DNA of 64,000 bases from Candidatus Chloroploca sp. Khr17 (GCF_004138165.1 NZ_RYFF01000029.1:1-64000); one strand, 5' to 3'. Shown: positions 17,343 to 26,626, counted from the first letter of the stretch. Made by a program: numbers and translations. Notes: generated by a model from the letters alone, not told the origin.

Positions 17343-20300
17343 CAGCGAAACGCGAATCTCTTCCAAGACGGGGATTGTCAGGGTATGCAATTGCTCGATC
17401 CTGGCGAGGTGCCCCTGAATATCGTTGATCGCGTCGGCGCGGGCCTCTTCTTCCAGGATGCGCGATGCTTCCGCCAGGGGTTCGGCACCAACCAGTTTGC
17501 TGGTTGATTTCAATGTATGGGCCGCCCGGCGAATGCGGGCCAGATCGTCATCTACAATCGCCTGGCGCAATTGCGCGATCAGGCTGCTCGCTTCCGAGAG
17601 GAAGAGCGTGATGAACTGGACGATCATTGCAGTATCACTGCCCCCCTGAATAGTGCCGAGCAGCTCGAGCGTTGCGCGGTTGATATAGACCGAAGCCGAT
17701 GGCATAACAGGCACTGGCACGGCCACCGACTCGGCAACTGGCTCATACGAGGAGCCCGCCAGGGACGCATACGAGGAGTCGTCTAGTGACGCATACGAGG
17801 AGTCACCCAGTGACGCATACGAGGAGTCACTGTCAGGATCAGGCAAGAGTTGCCAATCGCTCTCTGGTTCCGCAACGGGGCCAGGGCCAGACTGAGTTGC
17901 GGGGGTATGCAACGCTTCGTGCCGCATCAGGGCGGCGTCGAGCGCTTCGATCCGTACTGGCTTGCTAATGTAGTCGTCCATGCCAACCGAGAGGCAAAGC
18001 TCGCGGTCGCCGCTCATCGCATTCGCGGTCATGGCAATGATATACGGGCGCTGCGAAGGTTCCATCCGGCTGACAATGCGTTTTGTTGTCTCGATCCCGT
18101 CGAGCTCGGGCATTTGCAGATCCATCAAGACGACATCATAGGGCTGGCGCGCTAACGCATCGAGGGCCTCGAGGCCATTGGCCGCCAGATCGGCATGGTA
18201 GCCGAGGCGGTCAAGCATGCGCACAGCCACCAGTTGGTTGACGGCATTATCTTCGACCAAGAGCAACCGGACACGGGCACGTACCTGCTGCCTGGGAATT
18301 TCAAGCGCATCAAGCTCGTGCGTCTGCTCTTGGGGTGACACCAGACCCAGGGCTTCAAGCAAGGTACGATGCAGGGCGGCCCGTTTGATGGGGCGACGCA
18401 AGAAGAGATATGCATGCTGTGTTGGCAAGGCCTGCGAGCCAGGGGCAACCATCAGGATTAAAGCTGTCTTGGTTGCTTCCAGATGGTGGCAGAGCTTTTG
18501 GAGCACCCTGGTACGCTCGGGTTCTTCACAGATAGTCCCAATCAGGGCGACATCAACGGGATGTCCCTCGACCAGCCAGGTGTGGACTTCTGACACGGAA
18601 GCGAGTGAGTGCGCGACCACACCCCAATGCTCGCAATGGTACATCAGCATCTGACGTGCCGCCGGATTGCGTTCAACAATCAGCGCCTCACGCCCAAAGA
18701 GACTCGGCCCATCCTGGTCAAGCCCAGCCTGACGCGCATCAAGCACAAGGGGGAGCGTAAGGGTAAACCAGAAGGTACTGCCGACCCCAACCTCGCTCGA
18801 CACACCAATCTGGCCGTGCATCAATTCACAGAGCCGTTTGGAGATCGCGAGGCCGAGGCCCGTGCCGCCATAGCGCCGGGTCGTACTGGCATCGGCCTGG
18901 ATGAACGCCTGGAAAAGCCGGTCGATCGTCTCGGGAGGAATGCCGATGCCGGTATCCTGGATCTCAAACGTCAACTGCATCTCGGTTGGCGTCGGTTGAG
19001 ACCAGTCACCTGACCAATCAATGGTATTCGGCAGATGCTCGGCAGCGCGCACCGTCAGGGTGACCCACCCTTGCGCCGTAAATTTGACCGCATTGCCAAG
19101 CAGATTCAAAAGGATCTGGCGAATCCGGGCAATATCACCCGACAGCATCCGTGGCACACCTGGTTGGATCAGGCAGGTAAGATCCAGTTTCTTGGTCGCA
19201 GCGGTGGCCGCAACCATATCGAGCACCGTTTCGACACACTCTTCGAGATCAAACGGCATCTGTTCGAGTTCAAGCTTGCCCGACTCAATCTTGGAAAAGT
19301 CAAGGATATCGTTGATCAAACTGAGCAACGTCTCGCCGCCATTGCGGATCGTCGTAACGTACTCACGCTGCGCCTCGTTGAGCGGGGTCGAAGCGAGCAT
19401 GCCAGCCATCCCGATCACCGCATTCAGCGGCGTCCGGATCTCGTGGCTCATATTGGTGAGGAACTCGCTGCGGGCCTGAGCCGCAGCCTCGGCGGCCTCT
19501 TTGAGTTGCAGGTTGGTCAGGGCCTGGCCCACAGCGGTGGCGACGCGCTCGGCCAGCGCAATTTCATCGGCGTTGAAGACCCGCGTCTGGGGCGAAGAGA
19601 GTCCGATCGTGCCAATGACCGTATCGTTAATCAAGACCGGCACGATCAGCAACGAAACCTTGCGGCGTATTTTTGCGCCATTTGCATTAGGTTCACGTTG
19701 GGAACTAAGATAGATGTCGGCAATTGCAACCGTCTCGCGGCGAGCGATCAGATCCTGCGTCAAGAGATTGCCACGAATCGGAATCACCGAACCAATCACC
19801 GAAGGCCCGGTCTCATCACGATACTCGGCCACCACCGTCTGCGCTGTCCGGTCTTCATTCAACAGGGCACAGAGCGCCTGGGGGACATCGAAGGCATTGG
19901 CGAGATCGACACAGATGCGTTGGAGCGCCTGCCGCATATCGGGGGCCGTCGCGATTACACTCATCATCCGGTTGAGCAACAAGGTTTCGCGTACGACACG
20001 CTGCTGATCGCCGCGGAAGCGGGTGCGCTCAATCGCCTTGCCCACATCGTCGCAGAGCGTATTCAGAAAGCGGAGATCGCCGTCGGTCAAGGTATCAGCC
20101 TCGTGGCGCACCACCGCAAGGACACCAACGAGCCGATCAATGCCCTTGATCGGCAGCACGGCCAACGAGAGTGGATCAGGGGAAGGTGCCGCACGCCATT
20201 GACAGGCATCAGGAATCAGCAACGGCTCGCCAGTGCGCACCACCGCACCAATCGGACTCTCGGCGAGGCTATCGTCCCAGCAACTCACATCGGCACCGAG

Positions 20301-20585
20301 ACGATGTTTGACGGCAAGGGTCTGAGCCTGATGCATATAGAGTGCCACCCCATCAAAACCTCCGACCTCAAAGACCGTGGTCGCAAAGGTCTGAAGGATC
20401 CCATCAAGGCCATCAGCGGCACCGATGCGCGTACGTGCACGAGTGAGACGATTCTGATCCTCTTTGTTCCGCCTGACCCGTGCGTCTAGTTCTTCATAGC
20501 GCTGTTCCAGCACCTCAAGCTTACGATAAAGGCGATGAACACGCCCACGGGGAACACGGAAGATACCATGGGAAGACTCTGACAT
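17340..20585 (-). CDS. Hybrid sensor histidine kinase (GAF-GAF-HisKA-HATPase-REC-REC-HPt)
   Basis: This soluble sensor kinase of about 1081 aa begins with a short coiled coil and two GAF domains (about residues 50-190 and 205-360). The HisKA motif is [14 protein letters not shown] with His381. The ATPase domain carries an N box ([11 protein letters not shown]), G1 (DTGIGI) and G2 (GGTGLGLAI). A first receiver (about 630-740) is degenerate and lacks the usual Asp. The second is canonical, with Asp822 in [15 protein letters not shown]-terminal HPt domain carries His1023 in AAHTLKS. Between receiver and HPt there are four octapeptides of the type DSSYASLG. I start at the ATG of MSESSHG (GGAG upstream) and not at the GTG 18 bp before it. 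It follows the REC-CpaE-like gene closely, so the two probably form one signalling operon. Confidence 0.9.
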   Translation of the reverse strand: MSESSHGIFRVPRGRVHRLYRKLEVLEQRYEELDARVRRNKEDQNRLTRARTRIGAADGLDGILQTFATTVFEVGGFDGVALYMHQAQTLAVKHRLGADVSCWDDSLAESPIGAVVRTGEPLLIPDACQWRAAPSPDPLSLAVLPIKGIDRLVGVLAVVRHEADTLTDGDLRFLNTLCDDVGKAIERTRFRGDQQRVVRETLLLNRMMSVIATAPDMRQALQRICVDLANAFDVPQALCALLNEDRTAQTVVAEYRDETGPSVIGSVIPIRGNLLTQDLIARRETVAIADIYLSSQREPNANGAKIRRKVSLLIVPVLINDTVIGTIGLSSPQTRVFNADEIALAERVATAVGQALTNLQLKEAAEAAAQARSEFLTNMSHEIRTPLNAVIGMAGMLASTPLNEAQREYVTTIRNGGETLLSLINDILDFSKIESGKLELEQMPFDLEECVETVLDMVAATAATKKLDLTCLIQPGVPRMLSGDIARIRQILLNLLGNAVKFTAQGWVTLTVRAAEHLPNTIDWSGDWSQPTPTEMQLTFEIQDTGIGIPPETIDRLFQAFIQADASTTRRYGGTGLGLAISKRLCELMHGQIGVSSEVGVGSTFWFTLTLPLVLDARQAGLDQDGPSLFGREALIVERNPAARQMLMYHCEHWGVVAHSLASVSEVHTWLVEGHPVDVALIGTICEEPERTRVLQKLCHHLEATKTALILMVAPGSQALPTQHAYLFLRRPIKRAALHRTLLEALGLVSPQEQTHELDALEIPRQQVRARVRLLLVEDNAVNQLVAVRMLDRLGYHADLAANGLEALDALARQPYDVVLMDLQMPELDGIETTKRIVSRMEPSQRPYIIAMTANAMSGDRELCLSVGMDDYISKPVRIEALDAALMRHEALHTPATQSGPGPVAEPESDWQLLPDPDSDSSYASLGDSSYASLDDSSYASLAGSSYEPVAESVAVPVPVMPSASVYINRATLELLGTIQGGSDTAMIVQFITLFLSEASSLIAQLRQAIVDDDLARIRRAAHTLKSTSKLVGAEPLAEASRILEEEARADAINDIQGHLARIEQLHTLTIPVLEEIRVSL

Positions 20586-20612
20586 AAGACGGCTCCGTAG
20601 CACAGCCAGACC

Positions 20613-21830
20613 TCAGGCTTTTGCCCCCTGCCGCTGAAGTTGGCGCTGATGAACACGTTTATGGGCGGGCGAACCAGTCGCCGCCGGGCGATGACGGTCA
20701 GCTTCGGTACTCAAATGAAAAGCCCAGTCTTCGAGCAGAATACCGAGCGGCTTGGTCGGCATTTCCAGAACCGGAGGTGCACCGCGGTTGAGGGCACTCA
20801 CAAAGAGATCGTGGGCAAAGGGGATGGCCGTATCAAGGCTACGACCGAGTGCCTTTTCGATATCTTTGCGTGGCAAACCACCGCGCTCAAAGGTCACATT
20901 GATCAGCAATTTAATCTTTTCGGGATCATAGCCCAACTGGGCAAAGACATCCATCGCACAGGTTGCGGCCACAACCGAACCAATTTCGGGGGCAATGAGC
21001 AGAATAATCTCATCCGCCGCATCAAGCGCCGCAAGCGAAGGTTCACTAAAACTATGGGGCATATCGAGCACGACATAGTTGTAACAAGAGCGCAGCACCT
21101 TCAGCACCCGCGAGACAAGTTCGCCATTAATCGGCTCATTATCTTCGGGACGCGGGGCCGAAGGCAAGACCCGCAGACCACACGCATGGCTCAGCATCAT
21201 ATGATCGAGCGTATCGGCGTCAATTTCTTCACTATTCTTCGTAGCAAGATCGCCCCAACTATACCGCAACGGCAGGTTCAACATCAAGCCACTATGCCCA
21301 CCCGTAAAGACCATATCAACGAGGGCCACGCCCCCATTCCAGAGTTGCGCCAGGCCAGCCGAGAGATTCACGGCTAGCGTCGAGACCCCCACGCCACCGC
21401 GGAGAGAAAAGAACGCGATCACCTTGCCACTGGACTGCTCTTGCGGTTGAATGCTGATCACCGAGCGGCGCAGAAGCGCCCGCGCCCGCGCAAGCAACTC
21501 CTCGGTCTCAAACGGCTTGCCCATATAATCATCGGCACCCGCCTCAAGACCCTGGATCTTCTCGTGCAACGACGTATTTGCCGTCAACATCATCACCGGA
21601 AGCGTCGCGAGGGCAGACGAGCGGCGGATACGCCGACAGACTTCGTAGCCATCCATCCCTGGCATTTCAACATCGAGAATGATCAAATCAGGGCGGATTG
21701 ACTCAGCCAGACGCAGACCCTCACGGCCATCCGGGGCCAGAATGACCTCAAAACCACCCGACACCAGAGCCAACTCAATGGTCTTGAGGTTCATCATACT
21801 ATCATCAACCACCAGGATGCGCTGTGCCAT
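20613..21830 (-). CDS. Response receiver fused to CpaE/MinD-like ATPase
   Basis: This 405-aa protein has a receiver domain (residues 3-120, phospho-acceptor Asp53 in LIILDVEMPGMDG, Lys105 in GKPF) followed by a ParA/MinD-superfamily domain (about 135-365). The deviant Walker A reads SLRGGVGVSTLAVNL: the usual KGGVGKS has Arg for the signature Lys and Val for the P-loop Lys, so normal ATP hydrolysis is doubtful. VVLDMPH is the Walker B region. The architecture matches CpaE/TadZ-like proteins, which position pili or other envelope machines. No tad pilus gene is adjacent; its partner here is the hybrid kinase immediately downstream. A role in localisation is an inference. Confidence 0.88.
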   Translation of the reverse strand: MAQRILVVDDSMMNLKTIELALVSGGFEVILAPDGREGLRLAESIRPDLIILDVEMPGMDGYEVCRRIRRSSALATLPVMMLTANTSLHEKIQGLEAGADDYMGKPFETEELLARARALLRRSVISIQPQEQSSGKVIAFFSLRGGVGVSTLAVNLSAGLAQLWNGGVALVDMVFTGGHSGLMLNLPLRYSWGDLATKNSEEIDADTLDHMMLSHACGLRVLPSAPRPEDNEPINGELVSRVLKVLRSCYNYVVLDMPHSFSEPSLAALDAADEIILLIAPEIGSVVAATCAMDVFAQLGYDPEKIKLLINVTFERGGLPRKDIEKALGRSLDTAIPFAHDLFVSALNRGAPPVLEMPTKPLGILLEDWAFHLSTEADRHRPAATGSPAHKRVHQRQLQRQGAKA

Positions 21831-21903
21831 GCTCCACTCTCCAGATCTTTGTGTATCCTAGCTATACTGTAGCATATCGCTATTACCACACTGTGATCTA
21901 CTC

Positions 21904-21963
21904 AGTAGTGTGTAACGTACTGGCGTCGGCGGCGCGACCGGGAAACTTAAGTTACAGACTACT
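21904..21963. repeat. Short MITE-like element (ends only)
   Basis: A 60-bp element has AGTAGTGTGTAACGTACT at one end and the complement of AGTAGTCTGTAACTTAAGTT at the other. The ends match the about 150-bp elements at 30084, 34375 and 54455, but the central part is missing. Confidence 0.7.
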
Positions 21964-21986
21964 AAGGAAACTTTCTTTCGCTCGCC

Positions 21987-22011
21987 AAAACGCCCGCGAC
22001 GCGGGCGTTTT
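21987..22011. terminator. Rho-independent terminator-like hairpin
   Basis: AAAACGCCCGC, GAC, GCGGGCGTTTT forms a GC-rich stem flanked by A and T runs, so it could terminate in either direction. It lies between two divergent genes, where a terminator is not strictly expected; it may block upstream readthrough. Confidence 0.6.
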
Positions 22012-22173
22012 GTCAAGCGATGCAAGCGCAGCCTTGCCCAAGCGCGGGCCGCAGGGCCAACCACGCGCCGCCGGCAAAACCCTTGACAACTATCGGCCAG
22101 CGGCTATAATCGAAGGAGCAGGACACCCCCGCCACACACCTGACGTATGTCTTCCCCTCGCAGGAGTCACCCT

Positions 22174-23388
22174 ATGTTGCCACGGCTTACCCGATCGTTT
22201 CTTGTTGTCTGTTTGCTCAGCATATGTGCCGGTGTCGCCGTCGGGATGTTTGCCCTTCCCACGGCAGGACGCGCCCAGGAAGATGTGCTCTATTTTGCGA
22301 CTACGGGGCACCGCTTGAGCAATGCGTATGGGTTTCTGAACCACTGGCGCAGCAGCAATGGTTCACAGACCCTGGGCTCGCCGCTGACCGAGCCCTTCGA
22401 GCAGCAAGGGTTGATGGTGCAATACTTCGAGTATGGACGGCTCGAGCAGCATCCTGCGTATGAGGGGGCCATCCTGCGCGGTCGGCTTGGGGCCGAGTAT
22501 GCCGAAGCCTTGTGGAAAGAGTTTGCGCCGCCTGACCCGGTCGTGCTTGGACTTCCCGAGGCTCGTCTGTTTCCCGCGACTGGGTATGCCGTTGGCGAGC
22601 CCTTTTTGGCTTTCTGGGAGACAATGGGCGGGCTAGATGTTTTTGGGTTGCCGATCAGCAATCCGGCCTGGGAATATATTGGCACGCAGATGGCGCTGGT
22701 GCAGTACTTTGAACGAGCACGCCTCGAAGCTTATCCCGGCGCCAGTGAAGCAGGAACGTTGATCCAGATCGGGAGCCTTGGGCGCGACCTGGCGCTCTTG
22801 CGTGGCCTTCCGACGGCGGCGGTCGATCCGGCGGGGGCAAGCGTGGTTGATCACTACGGTCAGCCTCTGCCGATCCCAACCCCGCCGCCACCGACAGCGG
22901 TTCCACCGACGGCCATCCCACCGACGGCCGTACCCGCAGCCCCGGCCCCAGCCCCCGCAAGCGCCCCGGCTCCTACGGCAATCCCGGCCCCCGCTGCGCC
23001 GGTGGCAGCGCCGCGTGGCGGCAAAGCCATCATTGTTGACCTGAGTGACCAGTGGCTCTATGCCTACGAAGGCGACCGGATGGTCTTTGATGCCCCGGTC
23101 TCCACCGGACGCGACGGCTTCAACACACCAGTTGGACGCTATGCGATCTACGCGAAAGTCCGGTCACAAACAATGTCTGGCTGCATTGCCGGCGAATGCT
23201 GGAACGTCCCGAATGTCCCCCACGCTATGTACATCGTCGGCGGCGTCGCGCTGCACGGCACCTACTGGCACAACCAGTTTGGCACCGGCGTACGGCGGAG
23301 TCACGGCTGCATCAACCTGCCCCTCAACGCAGCCGCCTGGGTCTACGAATGGGCCCCCACCGGCACCCCCGTCACCGTGCGTTGGTGA
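22174..23388 (+). CDS. Secreted L,D-transpeptidase (YkuD) with FGYPL-type repeats
   Basis: This exported protein of about 404 aa should cross-link peptidoglycan or attach proteins to it. A signal peptide ends near AGRAQE. Two degenerate surface repeats follow (GSPLTE with QYFEYGRLEQHP, and GGLDVFGLPIS with QYFERARLEAYP). A Pro/Ala/Thr-rich linker (about residues 230-280) leads to a YkuD domain (about 285-404) with the HGTYWHNQFG and SHGCINL motifs, the latter holding the catalytic cysteine at about 379. I chose the ATG at 22174 because GCAGGAG lies eight bases upstream; an ATG nine codons earlier has no such site. It is the third protein in this window to join this repeat to a wall- or glycan-active enzyme. 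Confidence 0.9.
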   Translation: MLPRLTRSFLVVCLLSICAGVAVGMFALPTAGRAQEDVLYFATTGHRLSNAYGFLNHWRSSNGSQTLGSPLTEPFEQQGLMVQYFEYGRLEQHPAYEGAILRGRLGAEYAEALWKEFAPPDPVVLGLPEARLFPATGYAVGEPFLAFWETMGGLDVFGLPISNPAWEYIGTQMALVQYFERARLEAYPGASEAGTLIQIGSLGRDLALLRGLPTAAVDPAGASVVDHYGQPLPIPTPPPPTAVPPTAIPPTAVPAAPAPAPASAPAPTAIPAPAAPVAAPRGGKAIIVDLSDQWLYAYEGDRMVFDAPVSTGRDGFNTPVGRYAIYAKVRSQTMSGCIAGECWNVPNVPHAMYIVGGVALHGTYWHNQFGTGVRRSHGCINLPLNAAAWVYEWAPTGTPVTVRW

Positions 23389-23391
23389 GCA

Positions 23392-23457
23392 ATCTCGCAC
23401 AGAGTGGCGAAAACGGCAAGCTTCGCTTGCCGTTTTCGCCACTCTGTGCGAGATGCT
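23392..23457. terminator. Long perfect hairpin between transpeptidase and R2lox genes
   Basis: Arms of about 29 bp (beginning ATCTCGCACAGAGTGGCG) pair without mismatch around a CTTCG loop. It starts a few bases after the stop codon and ends just before the AAAGGAG ribosome site of the next gene. Confidence 0.75.
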
Positions 23458-23470
23458 AAAGGAGCATCCT

Positions 23471-24370
23471 ATGAACCATCAAAACTTTGTCACTACCACC
23501 CGTGGCCTGCGCCGTGACAGCCCACCGATGCGGCTCTTTGAAAAAGCGAAACGGCTGGGCATCTGGAACCCGAGTACACTTGATCTGACCCGCGATGCCG
23601 CTGATTGGCAAACCTTGAGCGCCCCCGAGCAAGATCTCTTGCTACGTCTGACGGCGCTCTTCCAAGCGGGCGAAGAGGCGGTAACGCTCGACCTCTTGCC
23701 GCTGATCCAGATCATCGCCCGTGAAGGCCGGGTCGAAGAAGAACTCTTTTTGACCACATTTCTCTTTGAAGAAGCGAAACATACCGACTTCTTTGCCCGT
23801 TTTCTCGATGAGGTTGCGCAGAGTGACCACGATCTGAGCCGCTATCACTCACCGAGTTACCGCGCCCTGGTCTACGAAGCCTTGCCTACGGCGATGGGAC
23901 GCTTGATTGACGATCCCTCACCCTTTGCACAAGCCGACGCGTCGCTGACCTACAACATGATTGTCGAAGGCGTGCTGGCCGAAACAGGGTACCACGCCTA
24001 CTTCACGATGCTCGAAGCCAACGACCTGATGCCAGGCACCCGCCAGGGCATCTATCTGCTCAAGCAAGACGAAGCGCGCCACATCGCCTACGGGGTCTAC
24101 CTGCTCTCACGGCTGATTGCGGCCAACAACGACATCTGGCCCTACATCGAAACGCGGATGAACGACCTCGTGATGTACGCCATGGGCGTCATTGACGAAA
24201 TCTTTGCGAGCTACGACACGATGCCCTTTGGCCTAGAACTGGAAACCTTCAGCACCTACGCGCTGGGCCAATTCCAGAAACGCCTCGCTCGGGTCGAAGC
24301 AGCCTGCGGCAAAAGCCTCGCCGAGATCGAACAGATCGCCGACCGCTACATCGCCGACGATGATGGGTAA
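23471..24370 (+). CDS. R2-like ligand-binding oxidase (Mn/Fe R2lox)
   Basis: This 299-aa ferritin-fold protein resembles the ribonucleotide reductase R2 subunit but belongs to the R2lox group, which assembles a Mn/Fe cofactor and binds a long-chain fatty acid. Metal ligands are all visible: Glu69 (GEEAV), Glu101 and His104 (EEAKH), Glu166 (IVEG), Glu201 and His204 (DEARH). Val71 and Tyr161 occupy the positions that form the Tyr-Val ether cross-link known in this family. The start is supported by AAAGGAG before the ATG. No nrdA-type catalytic subunit is nearby, consistent with R2lox not being a reductase. Its physiological substrate is unknown in the family. Confidence 0.92.
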   Translation: MNHQNFVTTTRGLRRDSPPMRLFEKAKRLGIWNPSTLDLTRDAADWQTLSAPEQDLLLRLTALFQAGEEAVTLDLLPLIQIIAREGRVEEELFLTTFLFEEAKHTDFFARFLDEVAQSDHDLSRYHSPSYRALVYEALPTAMGRLIDDPSPFAQADASLTYNMIVEGVLAETGYHAYFTMLEANDLMPGTRQGIYLLKQDEARHIAYGVYLLSRLIAANNDIWPYIETRMNDLVMYAMGVIDEIFASYDTMPFGLELETFSTYALGQFQKRLARVEAACGKSLAEIEQIADRYIADDDG

Positions 24371-24398
24371 GTGGGGGCCTGCGGCCCCCACGTAAAAG

Positions 24399-24451
24399 GG
24401 TATGCTGGCGAACGATACCAGCAAAGCTGGTATCGTTCGCCAGCATACCCC
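24399..24451. terminator. Perfect hairpin between convergent genes
   Basis: Arms of 25 bp beginning GGGTATGCTGGCGAACGATA pair exactly around AAA. It lies between the stops of R2lox (plus) and the response regulator (minus), so it may terminate both. Confidence 0.75.
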
Positions 24452-24472
24452 TGGTTTTTTAGGGCGACAGCC

Positions 24473-25177
24473 CTAAATAAAACGATACCCCACCCCCCAT
24501 TCGGTCTGCAAGCGTTCGGCGAGGTCAGGGTCAAGCGTGGCGAGGCGGGTACGGAGGCGTCGGATATGCACATCAACGGTGCGCGTATCAAAAAAAGCGC
24601 CCTGCCCCCAGACCTGGCGCAAGAGAGCCTCGCGGGTAAAGACCTGGCCGGGATGCCGAAAGAGCAGTTCAAACAGAGCAAACTCGCGGGGGCGCAAGAC
24701 AAGGTGCTGGTCGTGCAGGGCAATGCTACGCCGCACCGGATCGAGGCTGAGATCAGTGTGTGCGGCGGGTGCAGTGGGTTGCTCGGCGACCTGGGCACGC
24801 AGCGCGGCGACCGCTGCCATCCGCCGAAAGAGCACGCGCACACGGGCGACCAATTCACGCAGCGAAAAGGGCTTGACCATATAGTCATCAGCCCCGAGTT
24901 CGAGGCCAACGACTCGGTCGATCTCGTCGCCACGCGCCGTCAGAATAATCACGGGCGCATCAATGAGGCGGGTACGCAACTGGCGCAACAACTCGAACCC
25001 ATCTATACCGGGCAAGCCTACATCGATCACAAAAAGCTCGGGCGTCACCGTGTCGAGCAGATGCAACGCCACTTCGCCGGAAGCCGCCGTCGTCACCGCA
25101 AAACCCTCGGCTTCGAAGCGCTCACGGATCGCGGTGACAAGCGCGGCTTCATCTTCCACCAGCATAATCTGTTGCAT
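24473..25177 (-). CDS. OmpR-family response regulator
   Basis: This protein of about 234 aa has a receiver (IMLVEDEAAL; phospho-acceptor Asp in LFVIDVGLPGIDG; Lys in VKPF) and a winged-helix DNA-binding domain ending in the usual RLQTEWGVGYRFI. Length and layout are standard for the OmpR/PhoB family. I use the ATG of MQQIMLV; a TTG seven codons upstream is an alternative, and neither has a strong Shine-Dalgarno. No histidine kinase gene is adjacent, so it is an orphan regulator here. Confidence 0.88.
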   Translation of the reverse strand: MQQIMLVEDEAALVTAIRERFEAEGFAVTTAASGEVALHLLDTVTPELFVIDVGLPGIDGFELLRQLRTRLIDAPVIILTARGDEIDRVVGLELGADDYMVKPFSLRELVARVRVLFRRMAAVAALRAQVAEQPTAPAAHTDLSLDPVRRSIALHDQHLVLRPREFALFELLFRHPGQVFTREALLRQVWGQGAFFDTRTVDVHIRRLRTRLATLDPDLAERLQTEWGVGYRFI

Positions 25178-25198
25178 AAGAGAATCAATGTTTGCCAA

Positions 25199-25566
25199 GC
25201 TCGCCGTGCTGCCAGCGGATATTGTCGCGCAGCAACGCAGCCCTCTAAGGATTCAGTATACCACTAGTACAGCGTTCCAGAAGTCCGCAGTGAGTTGCTG
25301 GCAGGGCTGGTGCAAAGTCCACCTGACGGGAGCGCCGTCGGGATGATGGTGTTCCAGTAAATGATCCGCTAGACCAGACCTCACAGGTCGGCGAGACCTG
25401 TGAGGTCGCGCCGGTGTCGCACATACCGGATTATTTCCTGGAAGACCATGAGTAGTGTGTCAACTAAGTTTCTGGGGTCGTTCGCCGACCACGAATGGGG
25501 CCACGAAGAAACGAATACCGCAACGCCCATATTCGTGGTCAGCTTCATCAGTCGGCAGAGAGGCAT
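25199..25566. other. Intergenic region with a partial MITE-like element
   Basis: No gene is supported. A hairpin at 25377-25407 has 13-bp arms starting GACCTCACAGGTC. At 25451-25535 lies the left half of the AGTAGTGTGT element (with CCGACCACGAATGGGGCCAC), while its right end is missing or decayed. A segment GTGAGGTCGCGCCGGTGTCG at about 25401-25420 reappears in altered form at about 37036-37057 beside another partial element. Confidence 0.6.
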
Positions 25567-25983
25567 TTATGACTGGGATAGATCGAGGAGGCTTAACGGT
25601 TTGCCCATAACCGGCAGCAGATCGCCGACGGTGATGAGGCAATCGGCGGTTGCGACGTTGGTTGCCAGGGGCACGTTATGGACGTTGCAGAGCCGCATGA
25701 GCATCTGGATATCGGGATCGTGCGGGTGTTTGTCGAGCGGATCGACAAGAAAGATCACCGCATCGATTTCGCCGGTGACGACGAGGGCACCAATCTGAGC
25801 ATCGCCGCCATACGGCCCGCTCGCCATACAGCGTACTGGCAGGCCCACCTTTTCACTGAGCAGCTTGCCAGTGCTAGCGGTGGCGACTAAGTTATAGGTT
25901 TTCAAGCGTTCGCGGTTGTAGGTTGCAAAGGCAACCATATCGGCCTTTTTGCCATCGTGGGCAATTAACGCAATAGTTGGCAT
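25567..25983 (-). CDS. mgsA: Methylglyoxal synthase
   Basis: This 138-aa cytosolic enzyme converts dihydroxyacetone phosphate to methylglyoxal and phosphate, a bypass of lower glycolysis when phosphate is short. It begins MPTIALIAHDGKKADM. STGKLL forms the phosphate-binding site, and the catalytic Asp61 (GGDAQIG) and His88 (KHPHDPD) are in place. The start at 25983 is strongly supported by GGAGG eight bases upstream, whereas the open frame extends further with no support. Length is close to the bacterial norm of about 150. Its leader contains a hairpin and T-run directly upstream of the ribosome site. Confidence 0.93.
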   Translation of the reverse strand: MPTIALIAHDGKKADMVAFATYNRERLKTYNLVATASTGKLLSEKVGLPVRCMASGPYGGDAQIGALVVTGEIDAVIFLVDPLDKHPHDPDIQMLMRLCNVHNVPLATNVATADCLITVGDLLPVMGKPLSLLDLSQS

Positions 25984-26007
25984 AATGGATCCTCCAGATA
26001 AAAAAGA

Positions 26008-26039
26008 AGAGGAGCGCCCAGATCTGGGCGCTCCTCTTT
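26008..26039 (-). terminator. Intrinsic terminator-like hairpin in the mgsA leader
   Basis: The palindrome AAGAGGAGCGCCCAGA/TCTGGGCGCTCCTCTT is followed on the minus strand by CTTCTTTTTT, then the GGAGG of mgsA. It is either the end of an upstream transcript or an attenuator in the mgsA leader. Confidence 0.65.
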
Positions 26040-26150
26040 GAGTGTTACCAAACAATCGGCTCGCATTGTCTGCTTGCCTTGCCATCAACACCGTGACGGC
26101 TTAGCGAGCATAACATGGGCTCTAGGCGTCGTCAATGACAGAAGCGTGAT

Positions 26151-26185
26151 AAACCAATTGCCTGGTCGAGCCAGGCAATTGGTTT
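26151..26185. terminator. Perfect hairpin after the YccF gene
   Basis: Arms AAACCAATTGCCTGG and CCAGGCAATTGGTTT surround a TCGAG loop. It lies 22 bp downstream of the YccF-family stop codon (minus strand). Confidence 0.7.
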
Positions 26186-26206
26186 GCGTATGGACGGAGG
26201 GCTGGC

Positions 26207-26626
26207 TTAGCTGCGCGCCAGGGTGATCACCGCAGGTACGCGGTCGAACATCAAGAACCCGATGGGCATACCAATAATGACCGTACAGAGCGCCCATGCT
26301 GCCGCAAGCCAGAGGGCACTGAACCACCAACCAATGAGCAGGAACCAGAGCGCCCGGATCAAGAAGGGGCGCTGCTTGACATCGGTATGGTAGATTGAGC
26401 CATTCTCAGCCACAACCAGATTGCTGCGTTGCGGGCGCAAGGTAGTGACTTGCGGGAGCCGGTTGAGCATCCAGAGACCAAGTGGCAGACCAAGAATTGT
26501 AACACTTAAAACCCATGCGATTGAGGCCCAGATGGCACTAAACCAAAGACCAAAGAAAAAGAAATAGAGTATCCGCAACACGAGGTTAACCCCGCGCTCG
26601 GTTTGATAGACCGTTTGCGCTGCCAT
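26207..26626 (-). CDS. YccF-family inner-membrane protein
   Basis: This protein of about 139 aa consists of two copies of a hydrophobic module: residues about 15-50 (ILYFFFFGLWFSAIWASIAW, then TILGLPLGLWMLNRLP) and about 90-130 (LWFLLIGWWFSALWLAAAW, then IIGMPIGFLMFDRVP). This duplicated pattern is the hallmark of the YccF domain; its function is unknown. I start at the ATG of MAAQTVYQ because AAAGGA lies nine bases upstream; the open frame extends 48 codons further without support. It stands alone, between mgsA (same strand) and the carboxylase gene (divergent). Confidence 0.85.
   Translation of the reverse strand: MAAQTVYQTERGVNLVLRILYFFFFGLWFSAIWASIAWVLSVTILGLPLGLWMLNRLPQVTTLRPQRSNLVVAENGSIYHTDVKQRPFLIRALWFLLIGWWFSALWLAAAWALCTVIIGMPIGFLMFDRVPAVITLARS

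Noticed and set aside
23045-23470. Upstream extension of the R2lox frame into the transpeptidase gene
   Set aside because: The extension overlaps the YkuD domain in another frame; AAAGGAG and the ATG at 23471 mark the true start.
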